Positions 43,963 to 53,765 of a stretch of DNA of 64,000 nt are shown piece after piece. A program made the translations under genes and the position numbers. This DNA comes from an uncultured Muribaculaceae bacterium. Its GTDB lineage: Bacteria > Bacteroidota > Bacteroidia > Bacteroidales > Muribaculaceae. The notes beneath the pieces were generated by a model, which was not told where the DNA came from, did no database searches, and worked only from the letters and a program-made list of their open reading frames with translations. The stretch lies in the NCBI GenBank assembly GCA_947628305.1, contig CANQZG010000008.1, positions 62,001 through 126,000 of the forward strand. Direction: 5' to 3'. Each line of letters starts with the position of its first letter. The first letter of the stretch is position 1.

Positions 43963-44625
43963 TCAGTTTTGGAATTTGACGCCGTCGGTGTACTGATCGC
44001 GAATGTCTATGATCTTGTCCCAAGCGTCCGGGAAGAAGTGCGTTCCGTCGGGATCTCTGAAATAGAGGTTCTCGATATAGAATTGAGATTCGCCGAAGGC
44101 GTTATGCGTTCGGATATACAGGAATGACGGTACGGTCAGGTTTGCCACGGGGCATTCGGTGCGCAGGTATTTGCCCTGCTCGGAACGTGTGGAGACCCAG
44201 TAGATCCGCGTGCCGGTCTCGCGTTCGAATGCGTCGATGTGCTCCTGAATCGTGTCATGAAGCGCTTCGCATTCGTCGCAGCCGAAGCGATAGTACACGA
44301 CGAGCGTGTCGTCAAGGTCGCTCGGAAGGACGTCCTCGGCAGGGGACAGGCGGATGCCTTGGAACGCCTCGGACAGCGTCGTCGCGTTGTCGTAGAGCCC
44401 ATGCTTCATCGCTACGTCGAGGAAGACGTGCGAGCAGATGACGCCGAGGGCGATCAGCAGGGTCAGTCCCGTCGTGACGCCGAAGGTGATGTTGGCACGT
44501 TTCGTCGGGCGTTTCTTGTTGCGTTGCAGCAGGCGTATGACGCCGAGGAGCACGACGATTGCGGCGAACAGAAGCATAGCGACGTGAAGGAAGGTCTGTA
44601 AATGAATAAGCGTTGCGATCGTCAT
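43963..44625 (-). CDS. Membrane protein with thioredoxin-like region
   Basis: Start MTIATLI at 44625; TM helices then 'LVVYYRFGCDECEALHDTIQEHI' (ORF-track start 45462 is a frame extension over rarA). Confidence 0.65.
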   Translation of the reverse strand: MTIATLIHLQTFLHVAMLLFAAIVVLLGVIRLLQRNKKRPTKRANITFGVTTGLTLLIALGVICSHVFLDVAMKHGLYDNATTLSEAFQGIRLSPAEDVLPSDLDDTLVVYYRFGCDECEALHDTIQEHIDAFERETGTRIYWVSTRSEQGKYLRTECPVANLTVPSFLYIRTHNAFGESQFYIENLYFRDPDGTHFFPDAWDKIIDIRDQYTDGVKFQN

Positions 44626-45851
44626 GATCGTTCTCCTTTGATTTGTTGCCAGTAGGCTTTGAGCCGCTGTTCGGTGCTGTTGGCGCCGAACGCGTAGTAC
44701 TGTTTGTTTTTCAAGTCGTCGGGCAGGTATTGCTGGGCGACCCATGCGTTCGGAAAGTCGTGCGGGTACAGGTATCCTTTGAAGAGCGGACTGCGCAGGT
44801 GCGTCGGGATGTTGACGCCCAGTCCGGCTTTGATGTCCGCTTCGACCTTTCCGTACGCGATATGCGTGCTGTTGGACTTCGGCGCGGTCGCGAGGAACAC
44901 GGCGGCGTGTCCGAGCGGGATCGCCGCTTCGGGCATGCCCAGTTGCTTTGCCGCTTCCGTGCATGCATAGGTGATCAGCGGCGCCTGCGGCATCGCCATG
45001 CCGACGTCCTCGCTTGCGATGACGAGCAGGCGTCTGCAGGCGGACAGGATGTCGCCTCCCAGCAGAAGCCGTGCGAGGTAGTATAAGGCACCGTCCGGGT
45101 CGGACCCGCGGATGGACTTCTGCAGTCCGCCGAGCAGGTCGTAATGGACGTCCGCGTCGGCGTCGAAGCCGAGTCCGCGACCTGTCGGAGCGAGTGCGTT
45201 CAGGTCGTTTGTTGTAAAGCAGAACGGCTCCGGCATCTCGCGTATCTTGTCGATGATAAGTTCGAGCAGGTTGACGGCGGAACGGACGTCTCCGGCGGCG
45301 GCGCGGGCGATGCGCGGCAGGACTTCCGGGTCGAGCTGCTCGTCGCGGATGTTTTGCGCGGCGGTTATGTCGTGCAGGCGTGCGGCGATAGAGGCTTTGT
45401 CGACGGACTTGAACGCAAAGGTGTAGCATCGCGAACGAAGGGCGTCTTGGCAGCAGAACCACGGGTTATCCGTGGTGGATGCAATCAGCAGGATGCTGCC
45501 GTCTTCGACAAAGGGAAGCAGGCTTTGCTGCTGTTTCTTGTTGAAGTATTGAATCTCGTCCAGATAGACCAGAACGGTTTCGCCTTTATGATCGGCGACG
45601 GCTTGCTTGATGTCCGTGACGCCGTTTTCAATGGCGTTCATTTTGCGGATGGGCATACCGGCAGCGTCTGCTATCAGACAGGCGGCGGTAGTCTTGCCGC
45701 ATCCGGGCGGTCCGTAGAAGATCATGGACGAGAGTTTTCCGCTGTTCAGCATGCGGCGGACGATCCCGTCCGGACCGAATAGGTGTTCCTGCCCGACGAG
45801 TTCGTCGAAGGTTTTCGGGCGCACGGCGTCCGCGAGCGGCTGTCGTATCAT
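44622..45851 (-). CDS. rarA: RarA/MgsA-like replication-associated AAA+ ATPase
   Basis: 'PLADAVRPKTFDELVGQEHLFGPDGIVRRMLNSGKLSSMIFYGPPGCGKTTAACLIA', 'ASTTDNPWFCCQDALRSRC'. Confidence 0.85.
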   Translation of the reverse strand: MIRQPLADAVRPKTFDELVGQEHLFGPDGIVRRMLNSGKLSSMIFYGPPGCGKTTAACLIADAAGMPIRKMNAIENGVTDIKQAVADHKGETVLVYLDEIQYFNKKQQQSLLPFVEDGSILLIASTTDNPWFCCQDALRSRCYTFAFKSVDKASIAARLHDITAAQNIRDEQLDPEVLPRIARAAAGDVRSAVNLLELIIDKIREMPEPFCFTTNDLNALAPTGRGLGFDADADVHYDLLGGLQKSIRGSDPDGALYYLARLLLGGDILSACRRLLVIASEDVGMAMPQAPLITYACTEAAKQLGMPEAAIPLGHAAVFLATAPKSNSTHIAYGKVEADIKAGLGVNIPTHLRSPLFKGYLYPHDFPNAWVAQQYLPDDLKNKQYYAFGANSTEQRLKAYWQQIKGERS

Positions 45852-46825
45852 GCTTTACCGCCTCCTTTCGTTTCTGCTTGTTTGTCGATTTCTGCCTGTT
45901 CGTTGCGTGCGACGCATGTTTTTGTCTCCGACAATAGATACGGAAGTCCGTTGCGTATCTCGTCGTGCTTCGATCTGTGCGGCAGCGTCTGTTTGACGGC
46001 TTCGTATAGAAGCCATATCTTGTCGTTCGCCGTGTACTTGTCCTTTTGATTTCGCGTCAGGTATTTCAGACGTGCGTACAGGTAGCCGATGACGCCAAAC
46101 TCATAGGTCGACATGTCGTTGTGGAAATCCGCCGGGGTCCTCTTGTAGGTTTTTCCGTAGGTGACAAGGTTGCGAATGAGGGCGTCTTTGATGGGTTCCG
46201 CGACGTTCGGACCGAATTTCGCAAGGTCGACGGCGACGGCGTGCACTTCTTTTGCTTGTGCCGCCAGTTCGTAAAAGAGTTCGTCGAAGCTCTCGGCGCC
46301 GTTTGGGTTCGACGGCGGATCGAGCATGTTGACGGTAAAGATGCTGTAATGATTCAACAGGATCTCATACCATCGGTGTTCTTCTTTGAGCGCCGGTTTC
46401 TGCATCGCCGCGCTGTAGTCGAGATAATGCTTCGGCAACGGGAACAGCAGATGGATCCCTTTGCCGGACGACGATCGTTCGCCGTACAGGTACGGCATTT
46501 TCAGCAGTCGCTGGCGAACATCGTCGGGACATGTCTTTTCGATGTCAAGGATGCAGAATTTTGTTTCGACGGCTTTGCAGTAGTAAGTCAGCGGCAGTGA
46601 CAAGTGACTATAGACAGGACGATCAAGTAATATGTTTGCTCTTTGTGCGATTTCCGACAGGGAGCACAGCGAGCGTTCGTCTTGATATTTTGCGCCGCAT
46701 GGCTTTGTGTCACTGAATAACAGGCGCCGCATGTCCATGGGCTTCTTGTCTTTTGCGTCGGAAACCGTCCAGCGTCGGTTATCGGCAATGCTTGGGATAA
46801 ACGGTTGGTCAAGAATGTTCGGCAT
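45848..46825 (-). CDS. Archaeo-eukaryotic-type (AEP) primase/polymerase-like protein
   Basis: 'WTVSDAKDKKPMDMR', 'FCILDIEKTC', 'GERSSSGKGIHLLFPLP', 'RWYEILLNHYSIFTVN' match the order of AEP motifs. Confidence 0.6.
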   Translation of the reverse strand: MPNILDQPFIPSIADNRRWTVSDAKDKKPMDMRRLLFSDTKPCGAKYQDERSLCSLSEIAQRANILLDRPVYSHLSLPLTYYCKAVETKFCILDIEKTCPDDVRQRLLKMPYLYGERSSSGKGIHLLFPLPKHYLDYSAAMQKPALKEEHRWYEILLNHYSIFTVNMLDPPSNPNGAESFDELFYELAAQAKEVHAVAVDLAKFGPNVAEPIKDALIRNLVTYGKTYKRTPADFHNDMSTYEFGVIGYLYARLKYLTRNQKDKYTANDKIWLLYEAVKQTLPHRSKHDEIRNGLPYLLSETKTCVARNEQAEIDKQAETKGGGKA

Positions 46826-46873
46826 GACGCCTGTCCTTTCTTTTTTTACTTCTTTTTTTTTTTTTGCGGATCC

Positions 46874-47515
46874 TTACGGCAGAATCTCTTCGTGCCGTTC
46901 CTGCTGCGCTTGCTCGGTCGGAAATTGCGCAGCGTGTTGCCTGCGGCGTTCTTTTTTTACGGCTTCCGCGGCGACGTATGCATCGACGCTCCAGTCGCGG
47001 TCTTCGTCGGCGAGATACCCGTAAGGGTCGCGCGCGTAGGTCTGCGCCCGGTCGGACAGCCGCGTGATACGCGACAGTTCTTCTTCGACGAGCGTTTGCC
47101 CGTCGGCGGCAAGCCGCGCTTGTTCGCGGAAGAGTTCGACGTAGGGGATCATGTGGCGGTTTTCCGTCTGCACGATGGTCGTGTGGGACGGGTCGCGGCT
47201 GAACGGCGGATACTGTGAAGAAGGCGGCAGGTTGTAGTTCCCAGCCATGTAGTCGTGCCGGTTGCTCGCGAGCAGTTCTATCTCTTTATTCGCGTTGTAT
47301 TTATGCCGCCGGGGGTCGTTGCCTGTGGAACAGAGAACTGCCTCGACGCATTCGCCGTCGGCACGCAGAATCAGCCACGGGTGGACGCCGATGTACTTCA
47401 GCGTACGGTCGCAGTCCCCCAGAGGGATGTCTGCGAAGAATACTTGACCGGGCTTCAGTTGCGTGTCCGGCGTGATGCAGTTACGCGGCTGGAAGTTTCG
47501 TTCAACGGATGTCAT
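46874..47515 (-). CDS. Uncharacterised protein, N-terminus faintly PemK/MazF-like
   Basis: 'LKPGQVFFADIPLGDCDRTLKYIGVHPWLILRAD'. Confidence 0.4.
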   Translation of the reverse strand: MTSVERNFQPRNCITPDTQLKPGQVFFADIPLGDCDRTLKYIGVHPWLILRADGECVEAVLCSTGNDPRRHKYNANKEIELLASNRHDYMAGNYNLPPSSQYPPFSRDPSHTTIVQTENRHMIPYVELFREQARLAADGQTLVEEELSRITRLSDRAQTYARDPYGYLADEDRDWSVDAYVAAEAVKKERRRQHAAQFPTEQAQQERHEEILP

Positions 47516-47535
47516 GACGGATCCCTCCTGTTCGG

Positions 47536-48099
47536 TCATTCCGGGCAGTGCCCGACAAACGGCGCGTTGTTGTTGCGGATGTTGAGGTCGACTGGCAGGT
47601 CGTTCTCGGAGATCAACATGACGCGTTGCTTCTTGAAGCGTTCGACGAGGTTGAGAAGCCATTTGACGTCCTGACTGTTGTGGGCGTCGTATACGCCTTT
47701 CTCCGCGACGATTTCGGTGCCGTCGATACGGAACCTTTCCTCTTCGTAAAATCGCGCTGAGAGGGCGCTACAGACGCACACGTCGTGCTGTGCGTTGACA
47801 CAGACATACATGGTTCTGTTCTTGTGCCGGTCGGCAAGGTCTTCGAGGAATTTGCGCACGCTCGCGTGCCACATGACGTTGGGATTTTTCAGAAGCGTCT
47901 GTTTGACGAGGAACTCGACGCCGAATGCGGTGAACACGACGTATCCGTCGGGGATCTTATCGCCGCAAACGCCTGCGTCGCGTTCGAAGAGAACGCTTTG
48001 CGGCGTGACGTACTTCGACAGATGATTGATGACGGGGCGCTCTTTCGGCTGTTCGGGGAGTGCGCGCAGCTTCTGTTGTGCTTCCCGGATGGTAGGCAT
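47536..48099 (-). CDS. Uncharacterised protein
   Basis: ORF with RBS 'gaaaggagag' on - strand. Confidence 0.6.
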   Translation of the reverse strand: MPTIREAQQKLRALPEQPKERPVINHLSKYVTPQSVLFERDAGVCGDKIPDGYVVFTAFGVEFLVKQTLLKNPNVMWHASVRKFLEDLADRHKNRTMYVCVNAQHDVCVCSALSARFYEEERFRIDGTEIVAEKGVYDAHNSQDVKWLLNLVERFKKQRVMLISENDLPVDLNIRNNNAPFVGHCPE

Positions 48100-48119
48100 A
48101 GGATCTCTCCTTTCAGAGG

Positions 48120-48623
48120 TTATTTTTTCAGTATGAGAATGCAGATCCCCTCAATGGCGTCGACGGATACGGCGCCGAACGTGCGGGAGTCCGCGCTGTT
48201 TTCACGGTTATCGCCGAGGACGAACACGCCGCCGTCTTCGACGGTGATCGGGAAGGCGTCTTCGGCGGGCGTCGCCGCGGCGTTGAGGTATGGTTCGTCG
48301 AGCGGTTCTCCGTTGACGGTAACGCGTCCGTCTTCGACGTCTACGACGTCGTGCGCGGTCGCGATAACACGCTTGACGAGTCGCCTGTCGCTGTCGTCGT
48401 GGAATACGACGACGTCGCCTGCGGCGGGAGCGATTGCGATTTTTCGGATCAGAATGATACTGCCGTTGTGCAGGCTCGGCTCCATGGAGTCTCCGTTGAC
48501 GACGACGATGCCGAGGCAGATGTTGACGAGGTACAGCAGGATCAGGAGGATGCCGAGGCATAGCGCTTCGGCGCTGATGCGTTTCAGTTTTGACACGATC
48601 GGGTCCCTCTCGTTGAGATGCAA
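48120..48623 (-). CDS. Signal peptidase I (S26) family
   Basis: TM then 'VVNGDSMEPSLHNGSIILIRK', 'GDVVVFHDDSDRRLVKRVIA', 'VFVLGDNRENSADSR'. Confidence 0.9.
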   Translation of the reverse strand: MHLNERDPIVSKLKRISAEALCLGILLILLYLVNICLGIVVVNGDSMEPSLHNGSIILIRKIAIAPAAGDVVVFHDDSDRRLVKRVIATAHDVVDVEDGRVTVNGEPLDEPYLNAAATPAEDAFPITVEDGGVFVLGDNRENSADSRTFGAVSVDAIEGICILILKK

Positions 48624-48625
48624 AA

Positions 48626-48655
48626 GGGGACGGACCTTGCGTCCGCCCCCATGCG
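48626..48655 (-). terminator. Intrinsic terminator
   Basis: - strand GGGGGCGGACgcaagGTCCGTCCCCTTTT. Confidence 0.7.
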
Positions 48656-48729
48656 TTATTGATTCACAGTTTCAGACAGCAGGCATTCAGCGTTTTATAC
48701 GGATGGAAGTATCGTATGACGTCAGCGGC

Positions 48730-49467
48730 TCAATACTTGTCGTCGCCGTTGTACACGACGCCCGGTCCGACTACGTCGTAGGCGTCCGCGTACGGACTCG
48801 GAGCGGAAGACGCGTTGGGCGTCTCGTTTGCGACAGGCTTGGAGAACGGATTCTCTGCAGTCGCCGTCGCGGGTGCTTCGGTTTCGGCGGGAGCCGCATC
48901 GTCCGGCTCTTCATCGGGCAGACTGTTGACGGTCAGACCCATCTGTTCGAGCTTCGACACGATGTCGTTGCTATAGTACCGCAACGGTTCGTGGACCAGT
49001 ACGGTATCGAGGCGTACGCCGTTGTTCTGTTGGGTTTTGTAGGCGCTAAAGCCGAGCGTGACATGAAGCCCTTTGTCGAGTTCCTTTTCGAGCCGGACTT
49101 CGTCGTAGATCTTCTTGTTCTGGTCGTTCTGTACGAAGATGCGCGGCAGGAATTTGCTCTTGTTGTCGAAATTGACGCGCCATTCGGATTGGTTCGTGTC
49201 TCGATTCATGCTGACGAACAGGATGGTTTCCGCGGCGTAAATTTCTTCCGGGGTCTGATGCTGCGGGTCCTTGCACTTCACACGCGCATTCGTAAGCGAA
49301 ATGTGCGTATGCGGTCTGGGCGGACAGTTCTTGTATCGCCGTTGCTTCTCCTTCAGTTCTTCGCCATCGATCAGAGATGCGAGGCGCGAATAGGTGACGG
49401 TTCCTTCAACGTAGAACTCTACGCCCGGGGTGAGGTCATTTGTCGTTACGGTTTTGTTTTTTGCCAT
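48730..49467 (-). CDS. Uncharacterised protein, possible ssDNA-binding role
   Basis: Start MAKNKTVTTNDLTPGVEFYVEGTVTYSRL with acidic C-terminal tail; function is a guess. Confidence 0.5.
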   Translation of the reverse strand: MAKNKTVTTNDLTPGVEFYVEGTVTYSRLASLIDGEELKEKQRRYKNCPPRPHTHISLTNARVKCKDPQHQTPEEIYAAETILFVSMNRDTNQSEWRVNFDNKSKFLPRIFVQNDQNKKIYDEVRLEKELDKGLHVTLGFSAYKTQQNNGVRLDTVLVHEPLRYYSNDIVSKLEQMGLTVNSLPDEEPDDAAPAETEAPATATAENPFSKPVANETPNASSAPSPYADAYDVVGPGVVYNGDDKY

Positions 49468-49584
49468 GATGAAAGTCTCCTTTAGGATGCTATTTTTTGA
49501 CTGTCTTGTTTTGGCGTGTGCGAAGGGCGGACGGCAGTCAGTCCGCGCGCGCCGTGAGAGATATGCCTGTTGTCTGCTGGAAGT

Positions 49585-49613
49585 ATTATAGCATAAACTT
49601 CTTGAAAAATCAA
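49585..49613 (-). promoter_or_regulatory. SigmaA-type promoter, - strand
   Basis: TTGATTTTTCAAGAAGTTTATGCTATAAT on the reverse complement (17-bp spacer). Confidence 0.75.
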
Positions 49614-49763
49614 GTGGTTTGACGTAAAAAGTTTTGCCGTGTGCGCCGCTGTGCGGCGTGGCGACAGCCGTTGGAAAAGACCTTGTAAAGATTCTCGAAA
49701 GCGCGGGCGCTTTCTTTTCTTTTCCGTAAAGAGAAGACGGCGTCCCGGCTTTCAAGGAAGGAT

Positions 49764-51209
49764 TCAGTAGTCGTCGCTCTCCGCGTCAGCGATCGCGTCT
49801 TTGACGGCGGCGCGCTCGGCGTACATGAGCTCGTCGTGCGTGATATGCTTTTTTTCGAGGATCTTCGCGATGCGCGTGTCAACGGTGTTGCTCGTCATAA
49901 GACGCCACACGGTGACCGGTTCGGTTTGCCCGTTGCGCTGCAGACGTCCGATGGTTTGTTCGTATTCTTCGTAGGTCGGCGTCAGCGAGTACCAGATCAG
50001 CGTGTGCCCGCCCTGCTGGATATTTAATCCGTGTCCGCAGGACGCGGGCTGAAGAAGCAGGATGGGGATCTTCTTTGCGTTCCACGCGGCGATCATTTCC
50101 GGCGTGCCGTCGAGGACGGCGGGCTTACAGCCGCGCTTGGTGAAGTACTCGATCAGCAGTTCTTTATCGGACTCGTAGTGGTAGGCGATGATGACGTTGT
50201 CGTCGGTGTTGTCGACGATGTATGCCGCAAGCTCCAGCTTGCCCGCGTGGATGCGTTCAAATTCACGCTTGCCGTGTGCGTTCGGGTCGAGCGGCTTATA
50301 GAGCGCGCCGGACGCCATCTGCGCCAGTTTGTTGAACAGGACGCCGCTGTTCGCGGCTTCGATAATGGTGCCGTCGGAGAGGGTCAGGACGTACTGCTTC
50401 ATCAGGTCGCGGTACTGCAGTCGTTCCTTTTGCGACATATGGTAGTATAGGTCGTTGACGGTCAACGGCGGCAGGTTCAGCGACTGGTTCGTCATCGAGA
50501 TGACGACGTCGCCGATGGCGTCGTAGATCTCTTTCTCCGCGCCGTAGCGCGGTTGCCAGTTGACAGGGTGGTTGTCGACGATGATCCCCGGCTCGAACCA
50601 CCTGTTGCGGTATGCCGTGATGTTCCTGCCGAGGCGATCGCCTTGGTCCAGCAGGTACATCTGCGACCAGAGGTCCATGAGGTCCCGCGGGACGGGCGTG
50701 CCCGTCAGCAGGATGACGCGCTGACAGACGGGACGGATCTCTTTGAGCTTCTTGAAGCGCACCGACGCGTAGTTCTTGAAGCCTTGGCTTTCGTCGATGA
50801 TGACGGTACCGAAGGACCATACGCGCTTGCCGTTGTATACCGGCAGGTGGTCGACGAGGTCGGGGATCTTTTCACGATTGATGAAGTAGAGCGTCGGCTT
50901 TTCCGTCAGCGTGTCGGCGTACATCTGATGCCGTTTTGCGGGCGGGATGTCGCGTCCGCGTTCGTCGACGAGCAGCGACTTGGTGCGGAACGGGTAGTTC
51001 CATTTCTTGATCTCGTCCACCCATGTGGAGCGGGCGATGCTTTTCGGCGCGATGATCAAGACGTGGTGCCTCGGGTTCATCTTGTAAAGGCTGTCAAGGA
51101 CGACCAGCGTCTTGCCTGTGCCGACCTGCATGAACAGTCCGCAATAGGGATGATCGAAGACCCATTGTTGCGCGACTTTCTGATAATCTTTCAGAGCGGG
51201 TGCGGGCAT
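49764..51209 (-). CDS. SNF2-like SF2 helicase
   Basis: 'LKDYQKVAQQWVFDHPYCGLFMQVGTGKTLVVLDSL', 'VIIDESQGFKN', 'ILLTGTPVPRDLMDLWSQMYLL', 'QTIGRLQRNGQTEPVTVWRL'. Confidence 0.85.
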   Translation of the reverse strand: MPAPALKDYQKVAQQWVFDHPYCGLFMQVGTGKTLVVLDSLYKMNPRHHVLIIAPKSIARSTWVDEIKKWNYPFRTKSLLVDERGRDIPPAKRHQMYADTLTEKPTLYFINREKIPDLVDHLPVYNGKRVWSFGTVIIDESQGFKNYASVRFKKLKEIRPVCQRVILLTGTPVPRDLMDLWSQMYLLDQGDRLGRNITAYRNRWFEPGIIVDNHPVNWQPRYGAEKEIYDAIGDVVISMTNQSLNLPPLTVNDLYYHMSQKERLQYRDLMKQYVLTLSDGTIIEAANSGVLFNKLAQMASGALYKPLDPNAHGKREFERIHAGKLELAAYIVDNTDDNVIIAYHYESDKELLIEYFTKRGCKPAVLDGTPEMIAAWNAKKIPILLLQPASCGHGLNIQQGGHTLIWYSLTPTYEEYEQTIGRLQRNGQTEPVTVWRLMTSNTVDTRIAKILEKKHITHDELMYAERAAVKDAIADAESDDY

Positions 51210-51227
51210 GATACCCTCCTTTCGCGG

Positions 51228-51782
51228 TTACGTCGCGGACCTGTACAGGTCGCGTACGACCGCGGCGAATTTTTCGGCAGTCTCTTGCGGGATGCCGTCG
51301 GCGCCTTCTTTGTCGTTGACGAAGATGACGTCGTAGGGGTAGTACTCTACGTTGTCGTCGGACGCGTTGCCGTAGACGGTGCCTTGTAAAGAAGGGCGCT
51401 TCACGAGCAACGTCGCGACGCGGAAGGACTTGTCGCGGAACGCGCGGGTTACTTTGGCGATCTCGTTCGGCTCTCTGCAGTGCACAAAGAAGACGGGTTC
51501 TGCTTCGACGTTCTCGCTGCACCATGCGACGTCGTTGAGGATGGTCGTCAGCGGATAGTCGTTGTATTCGGTAAAGAGCCGCTTCAGGTCGGACAGGAGC
51601 TTGCGTCCCTTTTCCGATTTATCGTCGTCCCAGCCGCCGACGCGCGCGAGGCGTTTGATCGGTGTGATCGTCGAGAGGTTATAGACGACGTGTTCGCCGT
51701 CGTCGATTTCGACGGTTTTGCCGAGCGTTTGGATCAGCGCGTCCTTGCCGGACGCGCCTTTGCCGTTGATGATGATGACCAT
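51228..51782 (-). CDS. P-loop kinase-like protein
   Basis: 'MVIIINGKGASGKDALIQTLGK'. Confidence 0.6.
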   Translation of the reverse strand: MVIIINGKGASGKDALIQTLGKTVEIDDGEHVVYNLSTITPIKRLARVGGWDDDKSEKGRKLLSDLKRLFTEYNDYPLTTILNDVAWCSENVEAEPVFFVHCREPNEIAKVTRAFRDKSFRVATLLVKRPSLQGTVYGNASDDNVEYYPYDVIFVNDKEGADGIPQETAEKFAAVVRDLYRSAT

Positions 51783-51785
51783 TTG

Positions 51786-52328
51786 TCATGCCTCCTGTTC
51801 GGATGATTTGCTGTAGTCGGCGAAGTCGATCTCCAGCGCGATGATTTTCTTGGTGTTCGACTCAAACGTGCCATAGACGTCGTAGTAGCCGTCGCCGTAG
51901 CCCGACGTAGAGAAGAATCCGCTGTCGCAGAAGAACACGTTGCCGTATGCCTTGGCGACATCACTGCGTTTTCGTATATTGAAGTCGTCGGGTTTGTCGT
52001 GGAAGAATCCTGCGAGACCGGAATCGACGCCGATGGAACCGATATAGTCTGTGTTTCGGTGCGCGTCGGCGATCCTGTCGCCGACAAGACCGATGTGGTA
52101 AATGCCGATGCGGTCGACATTGGTATAGTAGATGCGTTTCTTTTCGGCGTTCGCTTCCGGGCTCGGATACCAGTGCTTGCTGGTGTACGCGATGCAGAGG
52201 AAGGTCCCGTCGGCGACCTCGAGGTGATCGAGGCGGCACCAGACGTCCTTGTTGTAGCAGGGATCGGTCACGTCGACGGAACCGTGGAAATCTTTTGCAC
52301 CGCAATATAGCAGATGACGGGATGACAT
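51786..52328 (-). CDS. Uncharacterised protein
   Basis: ORF, RBS 'gaaaggagg' upstream on - strand. Confidence 0.6.
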   Translation of the reverse strand: MSSRHLLYCGAKDFHGSVDVTDPCYNKDVWCRLDHLEVADGTFLCIAYTSKHWYPSPEANAEKKRIYYTNVDRIGIYHIGLVGDRIADAHRNTDYIGSIGVDSGLAGFFHDKPDDFNIRKRSDVAKAYGNVFFCDSGFFSTSGYGDGYYDVYGTFESNTKKIIALEIDFADYSKSSEQEA

Positions 52329-52341
52329 TTGTTTCCTCCTT

Positions 52342-52725
52342 TCACGGCGTTGCCGCGGCGTAAAGCGGGCTGTCCGCCAAGGCTTTGCGGATGAAATTCG
52401 CAGAGCACTTGCGGATCGACTCTTCAGCCTCGTTGTAGAAGGTCACCGGGTACTTATAGCGCGTCGGCTTGATGCCGAGGATGGTGCACTTCTCGCCGCG
52501 GCTGTTGTAGAAAGAACGCCCGATGTCGGTGCTGTCGATGCCGTATTTTTCTTTGTCGTAGGCGAGATTTTCGGATAAGCGGTACATCTGGGCGTTGTTG
52601 ATGACGCCGTCGCCGGTGAAGACGTATGTGCGTTCGGCGTTCGGGTGCTGTGCTGTGAAACGGTCGATGGAATCGACGCAATCGTAGCGTTGTTCCCCGT
52701 TTTCACGGTAACAGATAACGATCAT
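52342..52725 (-). CDS. Uncharacterised small protein
   Basis: ORF with RBS. Confidence 0.55.
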   Translation of the reverse strand: MIVICYRENGEQRYDCVDSIDRFTAQHPNAERTYVFTGDGVINNAQMYRLSENLAYDKEKYGIDSTDIGRSFYNSRGEKCTILGIKPTRYKYPVTFYNEAEESIRKCSANFIRKALADSPLYAAATP

Positions 52726-52755
52726 AGTGAATGGCTCCTTTCGTATTGTGATTGT

Positions 52756-52959
52756 TTAGTCGGTGACGGTGATCGGGAAGGTCTCGTCGAGCGTATCCGA
52801 GTCGGGAACGTACTGCGGATAAGGCGGTAGCCGAACATCTCTCCAGTGATCGAGGATATAGACGTGCACAGCGATGGGGTCGGTCACGTCGACGTCGTCC
52901 GGCAACGTCAGTTCGGTTTGCCCGGTGACCGTGTAGGTGATGTGAAATACAGCTTTCAT
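52756..52959 (-). CDS. Uncharacterised small protein
   Basis: ORF with RBS. Confidence 0.5.
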   Translation of the reverse strand: MKAVFHITYTVTGQTELTLPDDVDVTDPIAVHVYILDHWRDVRLPPYPQYVPDSDTLDETFPITVTD

Positions 52960-53228
52960 GTTGCGTTTTCCTTTCTGTTGAGCGGGTAGCAGTCGTAGGA
53001 CGCCGTCGCTTCGCCGTGTTCGCTTGCGGAATAGACATATGTTGTCAGAGCATGCGACGGGTCTTCGATGTCGGATTCGACGATGACGAGAGGGACTTCC
53101 GGTTTGGTCTTATCGTCGTGAAGAAATGCGAGGTAGACTCCGGGGCAGGAGCCTTCTTCGTCGCCGATGCTGATCTGCAGTTTGCCCTTCAGGTGAGGCA
53201 GAGGGATTGATATGGTCGCGGGTGTCAC
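52956..53228 (-). CDS. Uncharacterised small protein
   Basis: 4-bp overlapping ORF chain. Confidence 0.5.
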   Translation of the reverse strand: MTPATISIPLPHLKGKLQISIGDEEGSCPGVYLAFLHDDKTKPEVPLVIVESDIEDPSHALTTYVYSASEHGEATASYDCYPLNRKENAT

Positions 53229-53503
53229 GGCTGATGACCTCCTTTAGTCGATGTGACGGTTGTTTGTTCCTGACGCGGAACGAGAGGGCGCAGATATTTG
53301 AGGGCATACCGAAGCGCGGCTTCGTAGCCGACAAGGTATGCCTCCCGTTCCGGTGCGGGAACATTGTGGACGTCGGCAAAGTTGCGCACGGTTGCGTGTT
53401 CGCGTCTGATGCGGTGCATCTGTGCGGTCAATTTGGAGACGACTTCTGTGAGTGCTTTATTATCGTTTGGCATGATTTTATCCTTTTGTTCGGCAGTTTT
53501 CAA
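53225..53503 (-). CDS. Uncharacterised small protein
   Basis: 4-bp overlapping ORF chain. Confidence 0.5.
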   Translation of the reverse strand: MKTAEQKDKIMPNDNKALTEVVSKLTAQMHRIRREHATVRNFADVHNVPAPEREAYLVGYEAALRYALKYLRPLVPRQEQTTVTSTKGGHQP

Positions 53504-53751
53504 CGGGGTCCGTACCCGTTCGGGTCACGGTCGTTGACGCCGAGGCGCGGCTGCGGTTCGGCGTATTTGATGCCGATATTGCCGAGCAGCGCCACCTTTT
53601 CCGGGGTGATGTCGTTGTTTTTCAGCCATTCGTTCAGAATGTCGGCAGCCTCTTTTGTCGTGACCGGACGTTCGAAGGTGAAGCCGAGACGGACGGTGCG
53701 GCTCTGCGGCTCGTCGTCAACGCTCGGTATCGGATTTGGGCGATTGTTCAT
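53500..53751 (-). CDS. Uncharacterised small protein
   Basis: 4-bp overlapping ORF chain. Confidence 0.5.
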   Translation of the reverse strand: MNNRPNPIPSVDDEPQSRTVRLGFTFERPVTTKEAADILNEWLKNNDITPEKVALLGNIGIKYAEPQPRLGVNDRDPNGYGPR

Positions 53752-53765
53752 TTGCGGTACTCCTT

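Noticed and set aside
43963-45462. Single 499-aa protein as in the ORF track
   Set aside because: Its N-terminal two-thirds are an out-of-frame reading of rarA; the real gene most likely starts at 44625.
46874-47515. MazF/PemK toxin with antitoxin
   Set aside because: Only a short N-terminal resemblance; no adjacent antitoxin-like gene and the rest of the protein does not match.
47785-49485. + strand 566-aa ORF
   Set aside because: Antisense to signal peptidase and neighbours; contains no domain and has reverse-frame composition.
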